Positions 9,238 to 17,900 of a DNA stretch of 64,000 nucleotides are shown in pieces. Origin of the DNA: Bog-473 sp963736525 (GTDB lineage Bacteria > Actinomycetota > Acidimicrobiia > Acidimicrobiales > RAAP-2). Position 1 is the stretch's first letter, and the number at the start of each line of letters is the position of its first letter. The position numbers and the translations under genes were made by a program. The stretch lies in NCBI GenBank assembly GCA_963736525.1, contig CAVTPF010000002.1:1-64000 (forward strand), read 5' to 3'. The notes below the pieces were generated by a model, which saw only the letters and a program-made list of their open reading frames with translations, did no database searches and was not told the origin of the DNA.

Positions 9238-11915
9238 ATGCTCACGGCGGGCTCGGAGGCGACGTCCCTCCTCCAGCAGGAGGGGCCTTCGGTCGCGACC
9301 GCTGAGCTCGAACTGGGAGGCATGCACTGCAGTGCCTGCACGCGACGCGCATCCAGCGTGCGCTCGGGCGTCTGCCCGCCGTCGCGAGCGCCTCGGTCAA
9401 TCTGGCGACCACCCGGGCCTATGTCGCATACGACCCCACCCGACTCGATCCCGAAGCCCTGTGCCACGCCGTCAGCGATACGGGCTACACCGCGACTCCC
9501 GTGGTCCACGGCCACTCCGGCGAATCGAATCGGGACCCGGACCATTGGGACGTCCGGGTACTCATCTCCTGGCCTTTGTCGGTGTTGGCCCTGTTGGTTG
9601 CGTTGGCCGGTCCCGAGTCGGCGACCGCCGGATGGACCGTTCTGGTTCTCGCCATCGTCGTGGAGATCGTCGGTGGCTGGCCGTTCTTGAGGGACAGCGC
9701 TCGGCTGCTTCGGCACGGGGCGACCAGCATGGACACGCTCATCGCTCTGGGAACGCTGGCCGCGTTGGGCGTCAGTGCAGTCGAGGCCATTGCTCTTGGC
9801 GGTCGGCACGTGCACCTCGGTGGCGGAGGCGCCTTCGCGGCCCGGTTGCACGGAGTCATGGCCCCACTGATCGTGTCCATCTTGGCGACGGGACGGGCCA
9901 TCGAGGTGCGGGCGCGATCACGGGCGGCGGCGGCGATGCACTCCCTGCTCTCGCTCCGACCACCCACGGCGCGGGTGGTGGTGAGCGTTGAGGACGAGGA
10001 AGGGGTGTTGGTTCCGCCGGAGAGTCTTCCCGTGGGGGCCCTCATACGAGTCCGGCCTGGTGAGGCCATCCCCCTCGACGGCACCGTTCTCTCCGGATGG
10101 TCGCCGGTCGACGAGTCAATGCTCACCGGAGAGCCTCTGCCGGTCGATCGGGGACCCGGGAGCTTCGTGACGGGGGGAACTCGGAACGGGAACGGCATCT
10201 TGGTCGTCACTGTCACTTCGGTCGCCGACGAATCGGTGTTGGCACACCTACAACGCCTGGTGGAGGATGCGCAGAGAGACAAGGCACCTTTGCAGCGGAT
10301 CGCCGACCGGATCAGCAGCGTCTTCGTTCCCGCGGTCCTCATCGCTGCTGTGGTGACCTTCTTGACGTGGTGGCTGGTCGTTGGCGACGCGGGACGAGCC
10401 GTGCTCAGCAGCCTGGCCGTCCTGCTGGTGGCCTGTCCGTGCGCCATGGGCCTCGCCGCTCCGGTCGCCATGATGGTCGGCTGTGGGCGGGCCGCCGCCC
10501 TCGGGATCTTCATCCGTAACGGAGACGTTCTCGAGCGGCTGGCCAAGGTCGATGGGGTGGTCTTCGACAAGACCGGCACCCTCACCGAACGACACGCAGA
10601 AGTGACTGCTGTCCTCGCGGTGCCTGGGTACTCGGACGTGGAGGTGCTCTCGTTGGCGGCGGCGGTCGAGGCCGAGAGCCAACACCCGATCGCCCTCGCC
10701 ATCATGGCGGCCTCCGGGTCGCGGATCCGAGCCACGGATGTCCGCTCGCTACCCGGGGTCGGCGTGATCGGGACACTGGACGGCCACGAGATCCAGGTGC
10801 GCAGGGTGGTGCTGTCGCGACTGCCGGAGCCGATTACCGACGCGGTGACCGAGCGTTACCTCCGCGGGGAGACCGTGGTGGTAGTGGAACACGATGGTGA
10901 CATCGTCGGAGCGATCGCCGTGACGACCCCCTTGCGACCCGAGGCGCGTCCGGCCGTCGACCACCTCCGTGCACTTGGACTCTCCTCGTCCATCCTCAGC
11001 GGAGACAGCGACACCGCTGTGCAAACGGTGGCCGCGGAGCTCGGCGTCACGTCGGCCCGGAGCAATGTCAGTCCGGCGGACAAGGTCGACGCCCTCACCG
11101 CCATGCGTGAGGATCACCGACAGCTCCTCATGGTGGGTGACGGCATCAACGACGCCCCTGCTCTCGCCGCGGCTGACGTGGGTTGTGCCATCGGCAGCGG
11201 GTCGGAAGCGGCTCTCGCCAACAGCGACATCGCACTCCTCGGCAACGACCTCCAGGGAGTACCGGCGGCCGTCGGCGTCGCCAGATCGACGTACTCGGTG
11301 ATTCTGCAGAACTTCGGGTGGGCCATGGGCTACAACGTCTCGGCGCTGCCCCTTGCTGCGTTCGGACTCCTCGACCCGCTGGTCGCTGCCATCGCCATGG
11401 GGCTCTCCAGCCTGCTGGTGGTCCTCAACAGCCTGCGATTGACCCGGTTGGGTCGCTCGGGACTGTCGAGCATCCAATTGCCCCACTTCATGAAGGGCCG
11501 ACGCGGTGTCATCGTGTCGGTACTGCTTCCGGTCTTCCTGTTCGCCAGCCTGACGGTGGTCAGCGAGGTGGTCTCTCCCGCCCGGGGCCAGTCGCTCCTT
11601 CCCGAGCTGCCTTCGATCACGACGGTCGCGCTGCCGCATGGCGGTTCGGTGGAGATGTATCTCGACCCCGGCACACCAGGAATCAACCAGTTCCACATCA
11701 TCTTCAGCGGATCGGCGGCCGATCTGGCCACCGTCAGGCCGCTGGTGGTTGCCAGTGTCGCCGGCGGAGCTCCTCAGAACCTCAGGCAGCTCCGCGTTGC
11801 CGCTGGCCACTACACCGACTTCGTGCTGCTGCAACCCGGTCGGTCGACGTTCCATGTGGTGGCCGAGTTCGGAGGCACTCCGGTGTCGTTCGGCTTCAGC
11901 CGGACGCTGTCCTGA
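9238..11915 (+). CDS. Cu(+)-exporting P1B-type ATPase with C-terminal extra domain; one frameshift
   Basis: Copper-pumping P1B-1 ATPase. The N-terminal HMA domain (GGMHCSACTRR) is read in one frame up to about 9346. Everything after it (RIQRALGRLPAVASASVNLA onward) is in another frame, consistent with a duplicated GC at 9346-9350. Further on are LTGEPLPV (actuator), CPCAMGLAAPVAM (ion-site helix), DKTGTLT (phosphorylation), ESQHPIALAI (nucleotide-binding HP), GDGINDAPALA, YNVSALPLAAFG and MGLSSLLVVLNSLRL (YN and MxxSS Cu(I) ligands). An additional transmembrane helix follows (about 11500-11565), then a 110-residue extracytoplasmic beta-rich domain (GGSVEMYLDPGTPGINQFHI to the end) resembling YtkA/CopC-like domains, which ordinary CopA lacks. 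Operon with copZ. Confidence 0.85.
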
Positions 11916-11953
11916 GTGCGCCCGCCGAATGAAATGCGATCTGGTGCCTTGAC

Positions 11954-12511
11954 TCAGTCACCGTCCCAACAACCGAGAATGACGTCTGCGACCGACTCCG
12001 CGACAGCCCGAGAGCTGGTGGGCGGCTGGCCAAACTGAGGGGGGAGTCCCGCTGCATTGACCAGGAGGACCTTCCAGTCCTTCCGCACAATGATCGATCC
12101 GTCAGTGGTCTCAACCGCCGCCTGCCCCAGCCCATTGATGACTTGGGACGTGCCCATCTGCTTCGTGAGCATCGCGAAATAGCTCTTCGTCTGTGCCCAG
12201 CTGGAGAGTTCCTTCACCGAAAGCACCATCGAACCGCTCGGATACCTGTACTGGCACGAGTAGAGGTGGTTCATCCAGGTGGGATGGGAGACCGTGGCGA
12301 ACTCGCCGAGCACCGACGCAATCTCTTGTCTCGCCTTCGGCTTGCAGATCATCGTGGCGATGGTCGAGGGCGTCCGACCGGCCGGAAGCGGCGCCTCGGA
12401 TGCCGCCTCGCCCGTTGGCGCCGCGAAACAGACGGCCACGACCAAGGCCGGGATGAACAACGCACCCAGGGCTCGACCCCGAGCGCCCTCTCGCGAGCTC
12501 CGGCGGGTCAC
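11954..12511 (-). CDS. Secreted three-cysteine protein (paralogue of the 20.0 kb gene)
   Basis: 185-residue protein with a basic N-terminus and signal peptide (LGALFIPALVVAVCFAAPTG). Function unknown. The mature part shares the whole architecture of the product at 20008-20547: PLPAGRxPS, an MICKPKARQEI segment, YSCQYRYPSG, LSVKELSSWAQT, VRKDWKVLLV, LPPQFGQPP and the identical end ILGCWDGD. Three cysteines are conserved in both. It lies downstream of the 656-residue membrane protein in the same orientation (124 nt gap) and converges on the copper ATPase, so co-expression with the copper island is plausible. A periplasmic metal-binding or sensing role is possible but not shown. Confidence 0.75.
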   Translation of the reverse strand: MTRRSSREGARGRALGALFIPALVVAVCFAAPTGEAASEAPLPAGRTPSTIATMICKPKARQEIASVLGEFATVSHPTWMNHLYSCQYRYPSGSMVLSVKELSSWAQTKSYFAMLTKQMGTSQVINGLGQAAVETTDGSIIVRKDWKVLLVNAAGLPPQFGQPPTSSRAVAESVADVILGCWDGD

Positions 12512-12635
12512 GGTGTCAGACCATGCCCGAGCAGCAGCGATGGCGGCGCTGTCCGGTGCCGAGTCTGGGGTCGCCGCTCGCTGGATGTGACCCAGGCACC
12601 GGCCACCCGGTGTGCCCAGATCCGCACGGTCTCCG

Positions 12636-14606
12636 TCACGTTCCCGCCGACATGACCGCCGCTTCGACGATCTGAATGTCCGGTGGTTGAATGGCCAACG
12701 GGCCTCCGGCCACCGGCACCTGCCACACCATGGTCATGAACGGCGTGGACTGCTGAATGCTCCCCGCCGGGCAGGGTGGGACACCGGTGATCTGCAGTGG
12801 GTTCGAGGCGGACTGAGAGCTCGGGGCACAGACGTTCGTACGCTGATGCCACTGGACCAAGACGCCGTAGGGCATGGGCGGGGTCACGGTTGGCTGAAGG
12901 AGGTACATCGCTGCCGCCAGCACCTCCTGACCCGAGGGTGTCTGTGCGAAGACGAGACCGTCCACGCTCTGCGGGTCGAGCGTCCTGCCCGCAGCTTCGT
13001 TTGCCGCCACAATGGTCGGGTTGACGTAGTACACGACGGGGTAGCTCGTCGGTGAGACCGGCACGTACCCTGCGGCCGTAGCTGCGGTGGGTGACGAGTA
13101 GCGCGCCACGGCCTGACTTGTGGTCTGGACGTATTGGGCCGCGTTGATCTCTTCCGAGAAGGTGGGCTCCGACGCGCACCCGCTCACGAGCATGTGGATG
13201 TCGCTAGGACCGTTCTCTCCCTGCGCCAACAGCTCCTGTGCCTCCGCCGTTGGCAGAGCGGGGCCTGCGTAGTGCCAGTTGGCCTTGGTGGTATTGAGGC
13301 CGGCCGCCGCGCTGGCGTCTGCACCATTCATGTTCATGCCCGTGCCGGGCCCCGCCATGATCATGTTCGGGGTGTTGTTCACGTCCAGCCCTGCCCTCGG
13401 GGCGCCGTTGTTCCCTCTCGAGCAGGTCGCTGTCGCCGCAGTCTGCTCACTCGAACCCGTCATGGATGCTCCGGACATGCCGGTCATGCCAGACATCGCT
13501 GTGCTGGTGGACTCCTGAGCGGCGACCGGGTAGACGGCACTGAGCAACAGGGCGACCGCGAGACCCACCGCGCCTCCGAGGACCAGCACGGGGGATCGGG
13601 AGAGAGCCCTTGCAAGGGGGGAGCGCCATGTCGAGGGATCCGCCAATGCGGCGGGCACCATGGCCAGGGCCAGCAGGATAATGAGGGGACCGGTGTTGGG
13701 GTCTGTACCAGATCCGGTGAAGATGCCGCCGAGACCTTGGCCGCTGACCCAGAAGAAGGCGGAGAGGAGGCCTCCCACGGCGAGGAACGGAGTCGGTCGT
13801 CGGAACAGCAGGGGTCCGAATCCGACGATCAGGGAGGCGATGGCCAACAGCCACGTGGTCCAGTCGCCGCCGCTGCCGAATTGGTTGCCGAAGTTGGTGA
13901 GGAAGTGGGAGTACGCACTGGGTTCGCCGGACGACATGCCGGTGATGGCGCTTGACACCGAGGTTGACGTCCGGTTGTTCGGAAGCAGGAACAGGACTGC
14001 GGCGAGCGACCAGTACCCAACCCAGACCAAGAGGGGAGTGCTCGCTCCCCCGATGCCCTGACCCGCCGCCGAAGACCCGATGCCGACCGCTGGTTCGGCA
14101 TCGTCGCTCGTCCGCGATCGAGGCCACGCCATCACCCCGATCAGCCCGTAGAGGAATACGGACCCCGGCGCTCCGGTCAGGGCCGAAGCCGATCCGGTGA
14201 AGATCAGACCGAGGCCCTCACCGAAGAACCAAACGCCGAAGGCCCAGAAGAACGACGCTGCGAGGGCGGGGCGCACGGTGCGCCGAAAGAGCAACCCGGC
14301 ACCGATGAAGACCTGGATGAGAGCGAAGAACGTGTTCCACACGGCGACGTGGGGTCCCACAAAGTGGCCCACATTGGTGATGATCCACCGGACCACATCG
14401 GGCTGATTCTGGGCGTTGTTCAGCAGGTAGGTCGTGGTGAAGGTACTGCGGAACATGAACGGCTGGAACTGCAAACCGGCGTCGAGGAGCCAGAAGAGAC
14501 CCAAAACGATCTGGAGTGTCCGTTGTGTCCTGATAAGCGAGAAGGACCGGTGGGGCGGATCGACCGGAGAGCTCTGTCCGACTTTCACGGCCGTCATGCG
14601 GGCCAT
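12636..14606 (-). CDS. Large membrane protein with Met-rich segment and extracytoplasmic domain
   Basis: 656 residues. Residues about 28-325 form eight or so membrane helices and match the 340-residue protein at 7701-8723 (LQIVLGLFWLLDAGLQFQPF, FALIQVFIGAGLLFRRTVRP, FGVWFFGEGLG, TGSGTDPNTGPLII). A last helix (about 340-362) is followed by a Met/Gly/Ser stretch, TAMSGMTGMSGASMTG (about 369-384), and a roughly 270-residue extracytoplasmic domain with His and Cys clusters (NWHYAG, DIHMLVSGC, VQWHQRTNVC) and a conserved-looking FMTMVWQVPVAGGPLAI near the end. Met-rich stretches are typical of extracytoplasmic Cu(I) sites, so metal capture is inferred. A perfect island operator lies 25 nt upstream. 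An alternative start is the ATG 9 nt downstream, with GAGG better spaced. Confidence 0.75.
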   Translation of the reverse strand: MARMTAVKVGQSSPVDPPHRSFSLIRTQRTLQIVLGLFWLLDAGLQFQPFMFRSTFTTTYLLNNAQNQPDVVRWIITNVGHFVGPHVAVWNTFFALIQVFIGAGLLFRRTVRPALAASFFWAFGVWFFGEGLGLIFTGSASALTGAPGSVFLYGLIGVMAWPRSRTSDDAEPAVGIGSSAAGQGIGGASTPLLVWVGYWSLAAVLFLLPNNRTSTSVSSAITGMSSGEPSAYSHFLTNFGNQFGSGGDWTTWLLAIASLIVGFGPLLFRRPTPFLAVGGLLSAFFWVSGQGLGGIFTGSGTDPNTGPLIILLALAMVPAALADPSTWRSPLARALSRSPVLVLGGAVGLAVALLLSAVYPVAAQESTSTAMSGMTGMSGASMTGSSEQTAATATCSRGNNGAPRAGLDVNNTPNMIMAGPGTGMNMNGADASAAAGLNTTKANWHYAGPALPTAEAQELLAQGENGPSDIHMLVSGCASEPTFSEEINAAQYVQTTSQAVARYSSPTAATAAGYVPVSPTSYPVVYYVNPTIVAANEAAGRTLDPQSVDGLVFAQTPSGQEVLAAAMYLLQPTVTPPMPYGVLVQWHQRTNVCAPSSQSASNPLQITGVPPCPAGSIQQSTPFMTMVWQVPVAGGPLAIQPPDIQIVEAAVMSAGT

Positions 14607-14630
14607 CCTCTGCGCTCGATCTGCCCGTGC

Positions 14631-14647
14631 TACTACAGAATGTAGTA
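14631..14647. promoter_or_regulatory. Copper-island operator C (TACTAC-N5-GTAGTA)
   Basis: Perfect 6-5-6 inverted repeat TACTAC AGAAT GTAGTA, in fact a 7-3-7 dyad (TACTACA GAA TGTAGTA). It is 25 nt before the start of the 656-residue membrane protein. On the minus strand it contains TACATT, a possible -10 element, so bound repressor would block the promoter (inference). Confidence 0.75.
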
Positions 14648-14726
14648 TTCAGGTCGGTCGAAAAGACGTCAAGTCAGGAACAGGTCACCCGTGTGCGTCG
14701 TCGTGACGGTCTGAACGCCGGAGGTG

Positions 14727-17069
14727 CTATCCGCAAGTGGGAGACACTGCGCCCACAACGTGTGCAAGTCCGGCTCCTGGTTCGGCCTTCCGCTGGACAT
14801 CGGTCGAGAAGTGACGCAACCGAGCGCTGTTCCACACCACGCAACCAGAAGAGAGGGCCATGGCGGCGCCAGCGATCAGAGGATTGAGGAACCCGAACGC
14901 AGCAAGGGGGATGGCGATCACGTTGTAGCCAAACGCCCACAGCAGATTGGTGCGAATGGTGCGATACGTCCGCCGGGCCAGTGCAATTGCGGTGGGAACT
15001 GCGGTGAGGTTGTCGCGCATGATGATCAGGTCGGCCGACTCCATCGCGACATCGGTACCCGAGCCGACAGCGAGGCCTAGGTTCGCGCACGCCAGGGCCG
15101 GACCGTCGTTGACGCCGTCTCCCACAATCGCAACGCGATGACCCTCTTGTTGCAGGTGTCTGATCGCCGCGACCTTGTCGGCAGGCAACGCCGCGGCGAT
15201 GACATCGTCGACTCCGATCAATGCTGCAACTCTTCGCGCCGCTGCCTCGTGGTCACCGGTCACCAGGACACAGTGCAAGCCAAGCGCTTTCAGGGTTCGC
15301 ACGGCAGATGGCGCTGTGGACCGCACCCTGTCGCTGACGGCAAGCGCACCCACCATTACCCCGTCTCGGCTCACGAGCACGACTGTCCGTCCCTGGCTCT
15401 CCCATGCCACGCAGTGCGATGCCAGCGATTGAGGCATTGCCGAAAGTGTCGAATCCGAGAAGAGCTCGCGTCTCCCCACCTTCAATTGGTGGCCGTCGAG
15501 AGACCCCCGGGCACCAAGACCGGCCAGCGCTTCGAAATCCGTCACCATCTCCAACTGGACCCCGTCACTCTGCGCTCGCTGAACGATCGCCCTGGCCACG
15601 AGGTGCTCCGACGCCAGTTCGAGCGATCCGGCCCATCCCAGGACGGCTTCGGTCGAGATCCCATCGACCCCGCTGACGTCCTCGACGACCGTCGCGCCCT
15701 CCGTCACCGTCCCCGTCTTGTCGAGGAGCACCGTGTCGATCTCTTGCGATTCTTCGAGTGCCTGGTAACCCTTGAAGAAGATGCCTAGTCGTGCCCCCTC
15801 ACCGGAGGCCACCATCAGCGCAGTGGGGGTGGCCAGACCCAGCGCACACGGGCACGCAATAATCAGCACGGAAAGCGACGCGCTGAAGGCCTCCTCGTTC
15901 GTTCCCCCGATGAGCAGCCAGCCAGCCAGTGTGACGAGTGCGATCCCGATCACGGCCGGTACGAAGACGCCGGCGATTCGGTCAGCCACTCGTTGGACGT
16001 TTGCCTTCTGATTCTGTGCGTCCTCGACCAGCCGGAGCATCTGAGCTAGTTGTGTGTCCGCCCCCAACCTGGTGGCCTTCACCACTAGGCGCCCCCCGAC
16101 ACACACGGTGCCTCCCAGGACCGTGTCACCGACGGTTACGTCGGCCGGCATCGACTCACCGGTCATCGCGCTGCGGTCGATGGCCGACTGCCCGAAGATG
16201 ACCTCTCCGTCGGTAGCGATGGTCTCTCCGGGTCGGACGACGAACCTATCCCCCTTGGAGAGTGCTTCGATCGGCCGGCGCTGCTCAGTTCCTGCCGCGT
16301 CGAGCACCGCGACATCCTTGGCGCCGACCGCGGAAATAGCACGCAGAGCGTTGCCGCTCCGCCGCTTGCTGAGGGCCTCGAAATACCTGCCGGCAAGGAG
16401 GAAGGTGGTCACACCGGCTGCCACGTCGAGATAAATCGCCCCACTCTGTTGGTGAGCCAGCACGTAGCGAAACGATCGAGCGACGTGGCTCGTGTCGCGG
16501 AAGAACATGGCATAGATCGACCACGCGGTGGCGGCCGCGATGCCCATCGAGACCAGGGTGTCCATCGTGGCAATTCCATGCCGGGCGTTTCGAACAGCGG
16601 CCTTGTAGAACGGCCATGCGGCCCAGGTCAGAATCGGCGCCGCCAACCCAAGCAGAATCCACTGCCAGCCGGGGAAACGCAGCGAGGGGACGAGCCAGAA
16701 GGCGACGGAGGCATCGCCGAGAGGCATGAACAGCAGGCCCGCTACAACGAGGCGCCGTCCGAGATAGCGGACCTTGCGGTCCGCCTCGGCCTCGGCCTCG
16801 GCGACGGCGTCGGGAGCCGAAGTGAGGTCATCGACGATCTCCGCGGTGAAACCTGCCGACTCGATGCGTTCGATGACGACTGCGAGGGAAGCCCCAGGCG
16901 GCATCCGAACTCGGGCCCGCTCAGACGCCAGGTTGACCCGTGCTTCGACGCCGTCGAGCGAATTGAGCCTGCTCTCGATCCGGGCCACACAGGCGCCGCA
17001 GGTCATCCCCCCGATGGAGATGGAGACCTCGGTGTCCGAGGCGGGGACGGCCAGGTCAGTGGCGGTCAC
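14727..17069 (-). CDS. copA: Cu(+)-exporting P1B-type ATPase (CopA-like)
   Basis: 780-residue copper-translocating ATPase with one N-terminal HMA domain (GGMTCGACVARIES, residues about 19-33), eight membrane helices, AMTGESMPA (actuator), CPCALGLATPTALM (ion-binding helix), DKTGTVTEG (phosphorylation site), GDGVNDGPALA (hinge), YNVIAIPLAAFG and MALSSGCVVWNSARL (YN and MxxSS of the Cu(I) subgroup). In the nucleotide domain the usual SEHP reads SEHLVARAI: the histidine is kept but the proline is lost. It shares the family but not the extra C-terminal domain with the ATPase at 9.2-11.9 kb. Operator D lies 79 nt upstream. Downstream is the operator C gene, so each probably has its own promoter. 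Confidence 0.9.
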   Translation of the reverse strand: MTATDLAVPASDTEVSISIGGMTCGACVARIESRLNSLDGVEARVNLASERARVRMPPGASLAVVIERIESAGFTAEIVDDLTSAPDAVAEAEAEADRKVRYLGRRLVVAGLLFMPLGDASVAFWLVPSLRFPGWQWILLGLAAPILTWAAWPFYKAAVRNARHGIATMDTLVSMGIAAATAWSIYAMFFRDTSHVARSFRYVLAHQQSGAIYLDVAAGVTTFLLAGRYFEALSKRRSGNALRAISAVGAKDVAVLDAAGTEQRRPIEALSKGDRFVVRPGETIATDGEVIFGQSAIDRSAMTGESMPADVTVGDTVLGGTVCVGGRLVVKATRLGADTQLAQMLRLVEDAQNQKANVQRVADRIAGVFVPAVIGIALVTLAGWLLIGGTNEEAFSASLSVLIIACPCALGLATPTALMVASGEGARLGIFFKGYQALEESQEIDTVLLDKTGTVTEGATVVEDVSGVDGISTEAVLGWAGSLELASEHLVARAIVQRAQSDGVQLEMVTDFEALAGLGARGSLDGHQLKVGRRELFSDSTLSAMPQSLASHCVAWESQGRTVVLVSRDGVMVGALAVSDRVRSTAPSAVRTLKALGLHCVLVTGDHEAAARRVAALIGVDDVIAAALPADKVAAIRHLQQEGHRVAIVGDGVNDGPALACANLGLAVGSGTDVAMESADLIIMRDNLTAVPTAIALARRTYRTIRTNLLWAFGYNVIAIPLAAFGFLNPLIAGAAMALSSGCVVWNSARLRHFSTDVQRKAEPGAGLAHVVGAVSPTCG

Positions 17070-17147
17070 CGAGCACTCCGATGATCCGCCGAACCACCCG
17101 ATCCGTCGGGGCGAGGCGTTGCCGTGGGGCGGGCCACCCGTTACATA

Positions 17148-17164
17148 TACTACAAAGCGTAGTA
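17148..17164. promoter_or_regulatory. Copper-island operator D (TACTAC-N5-GTAGTA)
   Basis: Perfect 6-5-6 inverted repeat TACTAC AAAGC GTAGTA. It is 79 nt upstream of the copA start at 17069 and 250 nt upstream of the rightward small membrane protein. On the minus strand TAGTAT overlaps its edge and could be the copA -10 element. Confidence 0.75.
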
Positions 17165-17413
17165 GTCATGATCACCCTCGCCCGAGATCCAGCTTCTCGG
17201 AGCCGCTACAACGACGGATCCGAAGATGACGGCTCGTGCCAGGCCGAGAAGCTTGCTTGCCATCTTCAGACTATGACGCCTGCCGGCGAGAGGCACCGAG
17301 CGCATGAAGGCGACTTGAGCGTGAGAAGTCGATCTTTGTGGCGGTGGGACGTGTCGGAACCCACAACGTCGCCCATCCGTGTCGCCGCGTCGAACCACCG
17401 GGAGTTCTAGTCT

Positions 17414-17770
17414 TTGATCGTGGCATCGAGGTGGCGCTGGATCGTAGTGACCCTTGCGGCCGTCGCCGTGAGCTGCCTTGTGCCGGGCTCCATGCTTTCT
17501 CAGCCGACACGTGCGACGGGGGCCACCATCGTGACGGCGGTGACGCCCGCACCGTCGGGCATCGAGTGCGCCGTGGTGTCCTGCAACCGTGGGTCGCCGT
17601 CGTCTTCGGTGCCAGTTCTCAGCCTCGCACTGGCCGGCACAATCACCGCCGGCGTCCTGGTCCTCGTCGCACTCCGCACCGTCCGTCGCCTGGGTTTGGC
17701 AGCGGTCGCCTTGCCGGCGGGCTCACCCTCACGGCTGCTCCGGCCACCGCAGCGCCTCCCCTCCGCGTAA
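17414..17770 (+). CDS. Small secreted or membrane protein, unknown
   Basis: 118 residues starting at TTG with GGGAG about nine nt upstream. A hydrophobic N-terminal segment (WIVVTLAAVAVSCLVPGSML) looks like a signal peptide or anchor. Two close cysteines follow (ECAVVSCNRG), then one clear membrane helix (VLSLALAGTITAGVLVLVAL) and a basic, Pro-rich cytoplasmic tail. No family is recognised. It precedes the DUF929/VKOR pair by about 130 nt in the same direction and could be part of that unit. Start uncertain. Confidence 0.45.
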   Translation: MIVASRWRWIVVTLAAVAVSCLVPGSMLSQPTRATGATIVTAVTPAPSGIECAVVSCNRGSPSSSVPVLSLALAGTITAGVLVLVALRTVRRLGLAAVALPAGSPSRLLRPPQRLPSA

Positions 17771-17900
17771 GGAGCCGGCGCCGACGCGCCGATGTCCTTG
17801 ATAGAGCGCGTGCACCGAGCACGCTCCGACATTGCCGATGGTGCGTGGTCGCCTTCAGGTGACCACCCGCGTGTCGCTGACAGAGATCCGGAGACCCGTC

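Noticed and set aside
17150..17398. 82-codon minus-strand frame beginning at operator D
   Set aside because: No family, start inside a regulatory dyad, and its only hydrophobic stretch is short; the region reads better as promoter and leader.
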